Shown: positions 37,183-45,073, numbered from the stretch's first letter. The stretch: DNA of 64,000 bases from JAZREA01 sp045660545 (GCA_045660545.1 JAZREA010000002.1:62001-126000), one strand, 5' to 3'. Numbers and translations are program-made. The notes: a model not told the origin generated them from the sequence alone.

Positions 37183-37853
37183 TATAAAATCTCCTTTAAC
37201 GAAACGCAGGAAATCGCCTTGTTGTCGGCAACAATAACGTGGTCTATAAGAGCTATTCCCATCGCGGATAAAAAGTCTTTAACCGTGCTTGTGGTCTCAA
37301 TGTCTTTTGGTGACGGAACCACCTCGCCTGACGGATGGTTGTGACAAAGCACAACGGACGTAGTAGCCGTACCCGCAATAGCGTCGGTAATCTTTCTCGG
37401 CTCAATATTAACTCTGCCCGGCATCCCCTGTGCAACAATAACTTCTTTAATCAAATGGTTTTTGCTGTCCAGGCATAAAAGGTATGAGGTTTCGTTTTTC
37501 GCACTGCCTAAAAGTGCAACACACCTTTTGTAAACCGTCTCAACGGAAGAAAACGAGGCCTTGTTCTTTACCGACGTGTTTAGTAAAAATCCTCTGGCGA
37601 TGTGTGGCAAAAGCTTAATCGACTTTGCCGCAGCAAGCCCCACACCCTCAACGGCAGTAAGCTCGTCGATAGACGCGCCGCACACGTTGTCGAGGTCCCC
37701 GAACTTGTCAATCAGCCTGTGAGCTATTCCGTTTGTGTCTGCTCGCTTGTATGTGAAGAATAAATAAAGCTCTAAAAATTCGTGTTCGTGTAAAATGTCG
37801 ACACCGTATTTCAAGACCTTTTCAACAAGTCTGTTTCTGTGGCCCTGCGCCAT
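37182..37853 (-). CDS. radC: RadC/JAB-domain protein
   Basis: A 223-aa protein: HhH-like N-terminal region (TAVEGVGLAAAKS) and a JAB/MPN metal motif HNHPSGEVVPSPKD near residue 171. Despite the name its role in repair is unsettled. First gene of radC-DUF1385-prmC-asnB. Confidence 0.93.
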   Translation of the reverse strand: MAQGHRNRLVEKVLKYGVDILHEHEFLELYLFFTYKRADTNGIAHRLIDKFGDLDNVCGASIDELTAVEGVGLAAAKSIKLLPHIARGFLLNTSVKNKASFSSVETVYKRCVALLGSAKNETSYLLCLDSKNHLIKEVIVAQGMPGRVNIEPRKITDAIAGTATTSVVLCHNHPSGEVVPSPKDIETTSTVKDFLSAMGIALIDHVIVADNKAISCVSLKEIL

Positions 37854-37901
37854 AACCCGCCCTCACTTTCGGTCCGTGTAGTTGCAATTATAATATATAT
37901 A

Positions 37902-37930
37902 ATTGTATAATATAAAGGCACAACTGTCAA
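37902..37930 (-). promoter_or_regulatory. Sigma-A promoter of radC operon
   Basis: Minus strand TTGACA (37930-37925), 17 nt, TACAAT (37907-37902), about 50 bp upstream of radC and divergent from the tRNA promoter. Confidence 0.8.
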
Positions 37931-37980
37931 GAAAAGTGATTCAAAATGCTATAATTACAGAATATTTGGTAAAAATACTA

Positions 37981-38009
37981 TTGACAAAGATTTTTTTAGG
38001 TGGTATAAT
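37981..38009 (+). promoter_or_regulatory. Consensus promoter of tRNA-Gln
   Basis: TTGACA (37981-37986), 17 nt, TATAAT (38004-38009). Confidence 0.92.
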
Positions 38010-38027
38010 GTTTAGCGTTGGTAATAC

Positions 38028-38101
38028 TGCCGGATTGTGTAAAGGTAGCACGACAGACTCTGACTCTGTTTGTCTGGGTTCGAATCCTAGTCCGGCAACC
38101 A
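38028..38101 (+). tRNA. trnQ: tRNA-Gln (CUG anticodon)
   Basis: Cloverleaf closes with acceptor TGCCGGA/TCCGGCA, anticodon arm ACAGA-CTCTGAC-TCTGT (anticodon CTG, reads CAG), T loop GGTTCGAATCC and an encoded CCA. Single-gene unit with own promoter and terminator. Confidence 0.95.
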
Positions 38102-38137
38102 AAAATCGACAAGATTCGTCAGAGTCTTGTCGATTTT
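38102..38137 (+). terminator. Terminator after tRNA-Gln
   Basis: 13-bp stem AAAATCGACAAGA/TCTTGTCGATTTT with a 10-nt loop, directly after the CCA end. Confidence 0.8.
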
Positions 38138-38188
38138 ACTTATTACCTCTTCACTGTTCACTATTCCCTAAAAAGACTTGTCGATTTT
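38126..38188 (+). repeat. Short direct and inverted repeats after the tRNA
   Basis: CTTGTCGATTTT occurs at 38126-38137 and again at 38177-38188. Around them CTTATTAC and TTCACTATT motifs recur inverted at about 38195-38216 (GTAATAAGTAATAGTGAA). Looks like a decayed inverted-repeat flank of the next gene. Confidence 0.5.
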
Positions 38189-38241
38189 TGGAAAGTAATA
38201 AGTAATAGTGAATAAGGAAAAAGTTTTTTAGGAGTATGCTT

Positions 38242-38586
38242 ATGGATAGTCCGTTGCTTACAAAATCAAAACAATTTGCATTAGATATAATTAAAGCTTG
38301 TAATAAAGTAAAAAGCGAGAAAAGAGAAAGTGTACTTACAAATCAGCTTATCCGTAGCGGAACGAGTGTTGGTGCGAACATCAGGGAAGCATTTTACGGA
38401 CACGGCAAAAACGATTTTATTGCCAAACTTCAAATAGCATTAAAAGAATGTTCTGAAAGCCAATATTGCATTGAATTGCTTATTGAGAGTGGATACTATG
38501 AAGATAAGACGATTCTTTATAAGTGCGTAGAATTAAAGAAAATACTTATTTCATCAATAAATACTGCAAAGAAAAACAATAATTAG
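38242..38586 (+). CDS. Four-helix bundle protein (rRNA-intervening-sequence family)
   Basis: A 114-aa helical protein of the family first seen in 23S rRNA intervening sequences: LTNQLIRSGTSVGANIREA and KLQIALKECSESQYCIELL are its signature. The ATG at 38242 is 7 nt from AGGAG; the ATG at 38236 is too close. It is richer in A/T and in Lys/Ile/Asn codons than its neighbours and sits alone behind a tRNA, consistent with acquired DNA. Function unknown. Confidence 0.85.
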   Translation: MDSPLLTKSKQFALDIIKACNKVKSEKRESVLTNQLIRSGTSVGANIREAFYGHGKNDFIAKLQIALKECSESQYCIELLIESGYYEDKTILYKCVELKKILISSINTAKKNNN

Positions 38587-38616
38587 GTTGCACCTAAACC
38601 CATTCGACTCTTGCAA

Positions 38617-38645
38617 AAAACGACTTGTTTTTAACAAGTCGTTTT
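38617..38645. terminator. Bidirectional terminator, four-helix gene/MATE gene
   Basis: 12-bp stem AAAACGACTTGT/ACAAGTCGTTTT, T-runs on both strands. Confidence 0.85.
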
Positions 38646-38668
38646 CTTTTTACCATATTCATAAAATT

Positions 38669-40000
38669 TTAATAATATCTGTCTCGTTTTATAATAAGGA
38701 AAAACATACCAAGCACTAAAGACATAAGCTCCGCCACAACTACCGAAAACCATATCCCGTTAATATCAAATATAGCCGGCAGCACCATAACGGACGCACT
38801 TTGCAAAACGAGAGTTCGGATAAAGGCGATAAGCGCGGAGGTAAGGCCGTCGTTTAACGCCGTGAAAAACCCCGAGGCAAAAACGCCAAATCCCATAAAC
38901 CCAAAGGACAGGGCGAAAATTCTAAATCCCGAAACCGTCAGCCGATAAAGAGCAGCATCATACCCCACAAAAAATTTTGAAAGAGGGGCGGCAAAAACCT
39001 CTGCCAAAACCACCATACAAACGCCAAAGGCACCAACCAGCACCAGGCTTTTTTTAAGCAGCCCCTTTAATTCGCTGTGGTTTTTTGCGCCGTGGTGAAA
39101 GCTGAAAATCGGCAAAGCCCCCATCGTGTAACCAAAAAAGGCAAACGAAAAAATCGCACTGACATACATCATAACTCCGTATGCGGCGATGCCGTTTTCC
39201 CCTGCGTATTTCATTAGTTGCAGGTTGTATAAGATTCCGACAACGCTCATTGAAATATTGGTCATAAATTCTGACGAGCCGTTTGTACAAGCCTGCAACA
39301 CGGCCCTTTGGTCGTATTTTGTTTTTCCGAGCCGAAGCACGCTGCTGTTGTTTTTGAAAAAATAAACCAGCGGAAATATCCCGCCCACCATCTGCGCAAC
39401 TGCGGTAGCAATAGCTGCCGCCGTAAGCTTTAAGTAGGTTGGAAAAAGCAGCACCAAAACCGCGTCCAGTATCATGTTTGTAACACCGGACAAAACCGTT
39501 ATCAACAACCCCAGCTTTGGCTTTTCTGCCGCGACGAAAAAGCTTTGAAACATAACCTGCAATATAAAAAACGGCAACGCAGCAAGTATGATTCTTGCGT
39601 AGGTGATGCAGTGGGTGAGCAGTTCCCCCTTTGCGCCCAAAAGCGAGGCGATTTGCGGCACAAATATAAATGATACTGTTGCCAAAATAACCCCTATGGC
39701 AAAGGCTATGTATACAAATAAAGAAAAGTAGCTGTTGGCTTTTTCCTTGTCTCCCTCGCCGTAGGTTTTGGCAACAAGCGCCGTTCCGCCCGTACCGAAC
39801 ATAAACCCTACCGTGCCCAGAATCATCAAAACAGGCATAATCAGGTTAATCGCGGCAAAAGGCGTCTTCCCCGCAAAGTTCGAAACAAAAAAACCATCCA
39901 CCACACTGTAAACAGAAGTAAAAACCATCATAGCAATGGATGGTAATGTAAATTTTAAAAGCCTGCCGTAAGTAAAGTGGTCTGATAACTGTATTTTCAT
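38669..40000 (-). CDS. MATE family efflux transporter (MepA-like)
   Basis: A 443-aa, 12-helix cation-coupled multidrug exporter (MMVFTSVYSVVDGFFVSNFAG, FGTGGTALVAKTYGEGDKEKA, internal repeat near residue 240). Substrate cannot be read directly, but the structured leader and terminator upstream suggest ligand control. ATG at 40000 with GGGAGAAG upstream. Confidence 0.9.
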   Translation of the reverse strand: MKIQLSDHFTYGRLLKFTLPSIAMMVFTSVYSVVDGFFVSNFAGKTPFAAINLIMPVLMILGTVGFMFGTGGTALVAKTYGEGDKEKANSYFSLFVYIAFAIGVILATVSFIFVPQIASLLGAKGELLTHCITYARIILAALPFFILQVMFQSFFVAAEKPKLGLLITVLSGVTNMILDAVLVLLFPTYLKLTAAAIATAVAQMVGGIFPLVYFFKNNSSVLRLGKTKYDQRAVLQACTNGSSEFMTNISMSVVGILYNLQLMKYAGENGIAAYGVMMYVSAIFSFAFFGYTMGALPIFSFHHGAKNHSELKGLLKKSLVLVGAFGVCMVVLAEVFAAPLSKFFVGYDAALYRLTVSGFRIFALSFGFMGFGVFASGFFTALNDGLTSALIAFIRTLVLQSASVMVLPAIFDINGIWFSVVVAELMSLVLGMFFLIIKRDRYY

Positions 40001-40070
40001 TTTCTTCTCCCATAATCCATTTTGTTTCCAGTCTATCTTACCATAAATATACTTTTAAATCAACATAAAA

Positions 40071-40100
40071 AAGCGGCTTGAACTTGTAGTTCAAGCCACT
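40071..40100 (-). terminator. Terminator in the MATE leader
   Basis: AGTGGCTTGAACT/AGTTCAAGCCGCT stem (one wobble) with ACA loop, followed on the minus strand by TTTTTTATG. It could end guaA transcripts and act as the riboswitch expression platform. Confidence 0.88.
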
Positions 40101-40104
40101 TTGT

Positions 40105-40182
40105 GTTTTTTATAATGTACCCGCCTTGCGGTTCCCGACATTTGATTTCGGCGCCAAGGCACCTCATCCTCTGTCGACCGCT
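40105..40182 (-). ncRNA. Candidate guanidine-IV (mepA motif) riboswitch
   Basis: Reading the minus strand: GCGGT-CGACA (40181-40172) pairs with TGTCG-[GGA bulge]-ACCGC (40140-40128), enclosing GAGGATGA, a hairpin GGTGCC-TT-GGCGCC (40163-40150) and GAAATCAAA. The apical GCCTTG is exactly complementary to CAAGGC in the CCGCAAGGCGG segment just 3', allowing a loop-loop contact. An intrinsic terminator follows, then the MATE gene. Guanidine-IV riboswitches are known from Clostridia upstream of mepA-type MATE genes. Class assignment is inferred from context and architecture, not from a covariance search. Confidence 0.6.
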
Positions 40183-40228
40183 GCACAATAAGTTTTTCGC
40201 TATTTCTGCCACCGGCAGCGCTCAAAAC

Positions 40229-41209
40229 TTATTCCCACTCAATAGTGCCAATCGGCTTTGGTGTAAGGTCTAACAACACGCGGTTGATGCCTTCAACTTC
40301 GTGGGTAATTCTGTCTGTAATCTTGTGAAGAACGCTGTAAGGAATCTCCTCAATCGTAGCGGTCATCGCGTCTGTTGTGTTAACGGCGCGGATAATCGCG
40401 GGCCATCCCTCGTAGCGCTTGTCGTCTCTTACGCCAACGCTCTTTGTGTCGGGCACTGCGATAAAGTACTGCCAAACAGTCTTGGAAAGACCGCAGATGT
40501 CGAATTCCTCGCGTAAAATAGCGTCCGCCTCTCTAAGGGCTTCCAACCTGTCGCGTGTAATAGCGCCGAGGCACCTTACGCCAAGTCCCGGTCCGGGGAA
40601 CGGCTGTCTGTCAACCATCTCCTCAGGAAGTCCAAGAGCTTTTCCGACAACTCTGACTTCGTCTTTGTAAAGAAGCTTAACCGGCTCAACAAGCTCAAGC
40701 TTCATGTCCTCAGGCAATCCGCCTACGTTGTGGTGCGCCTTTACTCCGTCGCTTTCCAAAATGTCGGGGTAAATAGTGCCCTGTGCCAAAAAGTCCATGT
40801 CCTCGAGTTTTTTAGCCTCTTCGTTAAATACTTCGATAAATTCGCCGCCGATAATCTTTCTTTTCTTTTCAGGGTCGCTGACTCCTGCCAGCTTGTCCAA
40901 AAAGCGGTCGGTTGCGTCGATATATATAAGGTTTGCGTCAAGTCCGTTTTTAAAAACTTCGATAACCTGTTCGCTTTCGCCTTTTCTCATAAGGCCGTGG
41001 TTAACGTGTACGCAAACAAGCTGCTTGCCGATAGCCTTTATAAGAAGCGCCGCAACAACAGAGCTGTCCACACCGCCTGAGAGCGCGAGCAAAACTTTTT
41101 TGTCTCCCACCTGCTGACGGATTTCAGCTATTTGTTCGTCGATAAACTTGTCTGCCAAGTCTTTTGTTGTGATACGTTGCATAGTATCTGGTCTTACGTT
41201 CTGGTTCAT
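40229..41209 (-). CDS. guaA: GMP synthetase, ATP-pyrophosphatase subunit only
   Basis: A 326-aa protein matching only the synthetase part of GMP synthase: ATP loop LLALSGGVDSSVVAALL near residue 45, HVNHGLMRKGE, QGTIYPD, RQPFPGPGLGVR and the C-terminal dimerisation domain ending DLTPKPIGTIEWE. The usual N-terminal class I glutamine amidotransferase (about 190 aa) is missing, and the upstream sequence is a promoter, so this is not a frameshift. It must use ammonia or an amidotransferase encoded elsewhere, as in archaea. Confidence 0.92.
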   Translation of the reverse strand: MNQNVRPDTMQRITTKDLADKFIDEQIAEIRQQVGDKKVLLALSGGVDSSVVAALLIKAIGKQLVCVHVNHGLMRKGESEQVIEVFKNGLDANLIYIDATDRFLDKLAGVSDPEKKRKIIGGEFIEVFNEEAKKLEDMDFLAQGTIYPDILESDGVKAHHNVGGLPEDMKLELVEPVKLLYKDEVRVVGKALGLPEEMVDRQPFPGPGLGVRCLGAITRDRLEALREADAILREEFDICGLSKTVWQYFIAVPDTKSVGVRDDKRYEGWPAIIRAVNTTDAMTATIEEIPYSVLHKITDRITHEVEGINRVLLDLTPKPIGTIEWE

Positions 41210-41280
41210 AGGTTTTCCTCCCCCGGTTAGTTGGTTTGCATTTCAAATCAAGTACCTTTTAAAAGCCGAATTTTCTATAT

Positions 41281-41309
41281 ATTATACTCCAATCGGCGCG
41301 TGTTGTCAA
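41281..41309 (-). promoter_or_regulatory. Sigma-A promoter of guaA
   Basis: Minus strand TTGACA (41309-41304), 17 nt, TATAAT (41286-41281). The leader of about 65 nt shows no purine riboswitch signature. Confidence 0.92.
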
Positions 41310-41330
41310 TAAAAGCGGAACAAAAAACAA

Positions 41331-41354
41331 AGGAAGACCGCATGCGGTCTTCCT
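41331..41354 (-). terminator. Terminator of the P-loop gene
   Basis: Perfect 24-bp palindrome with arms AGGAAGACCGCA/TGCGGTCTTCCT, then TTTGTTTTTTG on the minus strand. Confidence 0.85.
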
Positions 41355-41364
41355 CAAAAACAAC

Positions 41365-41781
41365 TTAAATTGAGAACAAGTACTTTTTAATCTCGTCTGT
41401 TGCGTTGCCGATGGCAGAGCTAACAGTAATAGTGAAGTTAACGTTGTATTTTTCAGACAAATTATCGAGCTTGCACAAAAATCCGTCGAACTCGTTAAAG
41501 TTATCGCCCGCAATTTTTGTAATGCTGTCGATAAAGATGTGGGTAATGTCATAGTCTTTTGAAATCATACCGCTGATAAATCCGTGCAGCGCGTGGAAAT
41601 CCTCAACGAAAAAGTCGTTAGTATCAGTAAGACGAATCGAAGACTTCAGGTCAAAAAGATGTCTGTTACCCTTTGTGATGCAAATAACGTTGCCTTTTTC
41701 TTCAAGGATAGACTGGTTAACCATGTCAATAAATGTTTTAGTCTTTCCTGTACCCTTCTCGCCCATAAGAATTCTAATCAT
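41365..41781 (-). CDS. Small P-loop ATPase-like hypothetical protein
   Basis: A 138-aa protein with Walker A MGEKGTGKTKTFIDMV at residue 7 and a hydrophobic run THIFIDSITKIAGD as probable Walker B. It looks like a RecA/thymidine-kinase-like core without further domains; function unknown. Strong GGGAGG site before ATG; single gene with its own terminator. Confidence 0.78.
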   Translation of the reverse strand: MIRILMGEKGTGKTKTFIDMVNQSILEEKGNVICITKGNRHLFDLKSSIRLTDTNDFFVEDFHALHGFISGMISKDYDITHIFIDSITKIAGDNFNEFDGFLCKLDNLSEKYNVNFTITVSSAIGNATDEIKKYLFSI

Positions 41782-41880
41782 ATTAAAGACCTCCCATCAA
41801 ATATTATGTTATATATATAATAACAGAAACAAATTAAAAATACAATCGTTAAATTAACCTAATTTTAACACAAATTTTTG

Positions 41881-43212
41881 TTATTTAAGCCTTGCTTCCA
41901 AAGCAGCCTTCTCGTCTTCGTACCCCGGCTTGCCTAAAAGAGCGAACATGTTTTTCTTGTATGCTTCAACGCCCGGCTGGTTAAACGGGTTAACGCCAAG
42001 CAGATATCCGCTGATTCCGCAGGCCTTTTCGAAGAAGTAAACCAGGTTACCGAAAGAGTATTCGTCAAGCTTCTTGATTGAAATCATAAGGTTTGGCACG
42101 CCTCCGTCGGTGTGTGCCAAAACTGTACCCAGCATAGCACGGTTGTTAACGTAGTCAAGAGTCTTTCCTGCGAGGAAGTTAAGGCCGTCGAGGTTTTCCT
42201 CGTCGCTTTTGATAACTACGTCAGCCAAAGGATTTTCAACGTTTATAACTGTTTCAAAAAGGTTTCTCGAACCGTCCTGAATAAACTGTCCCATAGAATG
42301 AAGGTCTGTCGAAAGGTCAACGCCTGCGGGGAAAATACCCTTGCCGTCCTTTCCTTCGCTTTCGCCGTATAGCTGTTTCCACCACTCAGTAAGGTAATGG
42401 AGCGAAGGCTCGTAGTTTGCCAAAATCTCGATGCACTTTCCCTTGCGGAGCAGTGCGTTTCTTACAGCCGCGTACATATAACATTCGTTTTCAAAGAGGT
42501 TAGGGTTGTTGTACTTTTTGTGTGCGTCCGCCGCGCCCCTCATCATTTCGTCAATCGAAGCACCGCTTACAGCGATAGGAAGCAGACCCACAGCAGTAAG
42601 CACCGAGAAGCGTCCGCCGACATCGTCAGGAATGACAAAAGTTTCGTACCCTTCGTTGTCTGCGAGAGTTTTAAGCGCGCCGCGTGCCTTGTCTGTCGTA
42701 GCGTAGATTCTGGACCTTGCGCCCTCTTTTCCGTATTTTTCTTCCATAAGCTCGCGGAACACTCTAAACGCAATAGCAGGCTCCGTGGTAGTTCCGGACT
42801 TTGAAATAACGTTTACAGACAATTCTTTGTCCTTAACCATATTTACAAGCTCTGCAAGGTAAGGGCCGCTAATGCTGTTTCCAACGTAGAAAATCTGTGT
42901 TTTGGCGGTGTAGTTAGCCAAAGGAGATGTCAAAAATTCAATCGCAGCTCTCGCACCAAGGTACGAACCGCCTATACCGATAACAATTAATACGTCAGAA
43001 TCGCTGCGGATTTTGTCGGCAGCCTTTTTAATTCTTTCGAATTCTTCCTTGTCGTAGTCAATCGGGAGATCAACCCAGCCTAAGAAGTCGCTGCCTGCGC
43101 CTGTTTTTTCGTGCAATGTTTTGTGAGCCACCTCAACCATAGGTGCAAGGTTTTGTAGCTCTTCTTTTGAAACAAATTTTTCTGCTGTCTTGTAACTAAA
43201 ATTTACGTTCAT
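41881..43212 (-). CDS. pgi: Glucose-6-phosphate isomerase
   Basis: A 443-aa glycolytic isomerase of the Firmicute type. Substrate motifs [45 protein letters not shown] and [17 protein letters not shown] are intact, with the late lysine in [15 protein letters not shown]. 36 bp after the MgtC-like gene, probably co-transcribed. Confidence 0.95.
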   Translation of the reverse strand: MNVNFSYKTAEKFVSKEELQNLAPMVEVAHKTLHEKTGAGSDFLGWVDLPIDYDKEEFERIKKAADKIRSDSDVLIVIGIGGSYLGARAAIEFLTSPLANYTAKTQIFYVGNSISGPYLAELVNMVKDKELSVNVISKSGTTTEPAIAFRVFRELMEEKYGKEGARSRIYATTDKARGALKTLADNEGYETFVIPDDVGGRFSVLTAVGLLPIAVSGASIDEMMRGAADAHKKYNNPNLFENECYMYAAVRNALLRKGKCIEILANYEPSLHYLTEWWKQLYGESEGKDGKGIFPAGVDLSTDLHSMGQFIQDGSRNLFETVINVENPLADVVIKSDEENLDGLNFLAGKTLDYVNNRAMLGTVLAHTDGGVPNLMISIKKLDEYSFGNLVYFFEKACGISGYLLGVNPFNQPGVEAYKKNMFALLGKPGYEDEKAALEARLK

Positions 43213-43248
43213 ATAATATTCCTCTCAAAGATGTTTGCGGTTTTTAAT

Positions 43249-43929
43249 TTATCTTACTGTTTCCACAGATGCCTTAAACGGATTCTCTGCAATAAGCGCC
43301 GACTCGCTCATAGAGTGGTGCACTTCCACGTCAAACACAAAGTCAAATCCTGCATCTTCTTCGTTTATTGTAACACTTACATCGTTGATTATAACGCCGT
43401 TGTCGTGTAAAAACTTGGTGTACTTTTCCTGGAATTCCACGTCTGTAACGTCGTTAAATACAATCCTCTTGTTTTTCGGTACTTCAACAAACCTGATTTT
43501 TTTGTGGAGCAAAATCTGAGCAATAAGTAATATGAAAGTAGTACCAATACCTACAACGTACATACCTGCTCCAACTGTCATACCGATACCCGAAGTAGCC
43601 CAGATTCCCGCAGCAGTAGTAAGACCCTTGATGGTATTTTTCTGAACGAAAATCATACCTGCGCCCAAAAAGCCGATTCCGCTGACAACCTGCGAAGCAA
43701 TTCTCGAGCCGTCCGCACGATTAATACCGTCAAAATCCACAAGGTCAGTAAAACCGTACTTGGACAAAATCATCATAAGAGCCGAAGCACAAGCAACGAT
43801 ACAGTGTGTCCTAAGCCCCGCCTCTTTTGCTCTGTTTTTACGCTCGTAACCAATCACAATACCGCATATTCCCGCAACAATTATGCGGAATATGTAGTGT
43901 AAATGGTAGGTGTAAATAAATTCCAACAT
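43249..43929 (-). CDS. MgtC/SapB family membrane protein
   Basis: A 226-aa protein: four or five N-terminal helices with the family motifs GIVIGYERKNRAKEAGLRTH and VSGIGFLGAGMIF, then a C-terminal ACT-like cytosolic domain. MgtC relatives link magnesium limitation and F-ATPase or phosphate homeostasis in other bacteria. ATG at 43929 has GGAGG 8 nt upstream; the TTG at 43944 overlaps that site. Confidence 0.92.
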   Translation of the reverse strand: MLEFIYTYHLHYIFRIIVAGICGIVIGYERKNRAKEAGLRTHCIVACASALMMILSKYGFTDLVDFDGINRADGSRIASQVVSGIGFLGAGMIFVQKNTIKGLTTAAGIWATSGIGMTVGAGMYVVGIGTTFILLIAQILLHKKIRFVEVPKNKRIVFNDVTDVEFQEKYTKFLHDNGVIINDVSVTINEEDAGFDFVFDVEVHHSMSESALIAENPFKASVETVR

Positions 43930-43978
43930 CTGATAAACCTCCAATTAAAATAATACTTGCTGTATAACTATTGACAGA

Positions 43979-44006
43979 CGCCGCCTGAATTTTCGGGCGA
44001 CGCCAT
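43979..44006 (-). promoter_or_regulatory. GC-rich hairpin in the mgtC-like leader
   Basis: Nine-pair stem, on the minus strand GGCGTCGCC/GGCGGCGTC (two G-U pairs), loop CGAAAATTCA, followed by TGTCAATAG. It is much shorter than an M-box and has no T-tract. Confidence 0.45.
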
Positions 44007-44010
44007 CAAA

Positions 44011-44030
44011 ATATGTATGATAATACATAT
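44011..44030. promoter_or_regulatory. Palindromic operator candidate at the mgtC promoter
   Basis: Perfect inverted repeat ATATGTAT-GATA-ATACATAT covering the predicted start site just downstream of the -10. Confidence 0.5.
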
Positions 44031-44057
44031 TATACTATACATTTCCGAAAAATTCAA
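44029..44057 (-). promoter_or_regulatory. Sigma-A promoter of mgtC-pgi
   Basis: Minus strand TTGAAT (44057-44052), 17 nt, TATAAT (44034-44029). Confidence 0.8.
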
Positions 44058-44084
44058 CAAAAAATTAAAAAATAATAATCCAAG

Positions 44085-44113
44085 TTGAAATAGGGTTTTA
44101 AATATTGTATAAT
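44085..44113 (+). promoter_or_regulatory. Sigma-A promoter of the flavodoxin-like gene
   Basis: TTGAAA (44085-44090), 17 nt, TATAAT (44108-44113); divergent from the mgtC promoter. Confidence 0.82.
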
Positions 44114-44144
44114 CATAATATATTATCAACGGGAGTGATTATAA

Positions 44145-44768
44145 ATGAAGGTTTTGTTAGTTAACGGAAGCCCTAATGAGCACGGTTGTACATATACGGC
44201 CCTTAACGAGGTGGAAAAGACGCTTAATAAAAACGGCGTGGAGACAGTAATGATGTGGCTTGGTAAGGGAGACGTTCCCGACTGTATAGGCTGTAAAAGC
44301 TGTGCCAAAACAGGCAGATGCTTTGTAGACGATAAGGTTAACGAGGCGGTTTCAATGTTGCCGGAACTGGATGGAATAGTCGTAGGTTCTCCTGTTTACT
44401 ATGCAGGCCCGACAGGGCAGATTACGTCGTTTATGGATAGGCTCTTTTACGTGGGAAGCGGCTTTGACGGCAAGCTCGGCGCGTGCGTGGTGTCTTGCAG
44501 ACGCGGTGGCGCTTCTGCGGCGTTTGACAGGCTGAACAAATATTTTATGATAAGCTGTATGCCTGTTGTAACCTCACAGTACTGGAACCAGGTTCACGGC
44601 GCGTTTGGTAAGGGCGAGGATGTTTTAAAGGACGAAGAGGGCTTGCAGACTATGCGCACACTGGGCAACCAGATGGCGTGGCTTTTAAAGTGTATCGAGG
44701 CAGGAAAGGCAAACGGCATATCCGTTCCCGAAAGGGAAAAGCCGATAAAAACAGCCTTTATAAGATAA
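44145..44768 (+). CDS. Flavodoxin-fold NAD(P)H oxidoreductase
   Basis: A 207-aa FMN-binding protein: VLLVNGSPNEHGCTYTAL phosphate loop, a CIGCKSCAKTGRC cluster resembling iron-sulfur flavoproteins, and SPVYYAGPTGQITSFMDRLF. Reduces quinones or other small electron acceptors; substrate unknown. GGGAGTG site before ATG. Confidence 0.88.
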   Translation: MKVLLVNGSPNEHGCTYTALNEVEKTLNKNGVETVMMWLGKGDVPDCIGCKSCAKTGRCFVDDKVNEAVSMLPELDGIVVGSPVYYAGPTGQITSFMDRLFYVGSGFDGKLGACVVSCRRGGASAAFDRLNKYFMISCMPVVTSQYWNQVHGAFGKGEDVLKDEEGLQTMRTLGNQMAWLLKCIEAGKANGISVPEREKPIKTAFIR

Positions 44769-44825
44769 GTAACGAAATTTTGTGTTGGGAATAATATGTT
44801 AATATAACAATTTTAGGAGACGGCT

Positions 44826-44987
44826 ATGGATAAACCTCTTGCTCTGACCGAAGCTTTAACATTAATTTCCAACTACATAGCGGGTCGCTACGACCAGGAC
44901 ACGCTGGCGGTTATTGCGGCAAGCCTTGTGCAGGTGGGAGACACCCTTGCAAACATCGCCGCCATAAGGGCGCTTGAAAAACAATAA
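44826..44987 (+). CDS. Small conserved-looking protein, 53 aa
   Basis: MDKPLALTEALTLISNYIAG then a helical tail with LVQVGDTLANIAAIRALEKQ. It resembles short clostridial proteins carrying a GDTLATIA-like end (DUF6774-type), by memory only. AGGAGA lies 7 nt before the ATG and a strong terminator follows, which support a real gene. Confidence 0.65.
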   Translation: MDKPLALTEALTLISNYIAGRYDQDTLAVIAASLVQVGDTLANIAAIRALEKQ

Positions 44988-44991
44988 AAAC

Positions 44992-45020
44992 AGCGACGAG
45001 AGAATCTGACTCTCGTCGCT
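44992..45020. terminator. Terminator after the 44826 gene
   Basis: 11-bp stem AGCGACGAGAG/CTCTCGTCGCT, then TTTTTT on plus; on minus, TGTTTTTATT would serve the 45077 gene. Confidence 0.9.
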
Positions 45021-45034
45021 TTTTTATGTGCGGA

Positions 45035-45073
45035 TTTGGCGCATTGTGTGGTATGCGCAGTTTGCTATCGCCC
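45035..45073. repeat. 39-bp interspersed repeat, copy 2
   Basis: Inverted relative to copy 1 at 9961-9999, 38/39 identical. Lies between the terminator and the stop of the 45077 gene, so again at the 3' edge of a gene. Confidence 0.85.

Noticed and set aside
40105..40182. T-box-like GGGAACCGC in the MATE leader
   Set aside because: A T-box antiterminator needs GGUGGNACCGCG and a specifier stem; here the ACCGC arm pairs with an upstream GCGGT instead.
41331..41354. 24-bp perfect palindrome as a regulator site
   Set aside because: Position after the P-loop gene with a T-tract on the minus strand fits an intrinsic terminator better.
41210..41364. GuaA amidotransferase domain lost by frameshift
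   Set aside because: The upstream DNA is a promoter, leader and terminator of another gene; no remnant of the domain is visible in any frame.
43930..44030. M-box magnesium riboswitch upstream of the mgtC-like gene
   Set aside because: The leader is only about 90 nt with a single hairpin; an M-box is about 160 nt with several conserved helices.
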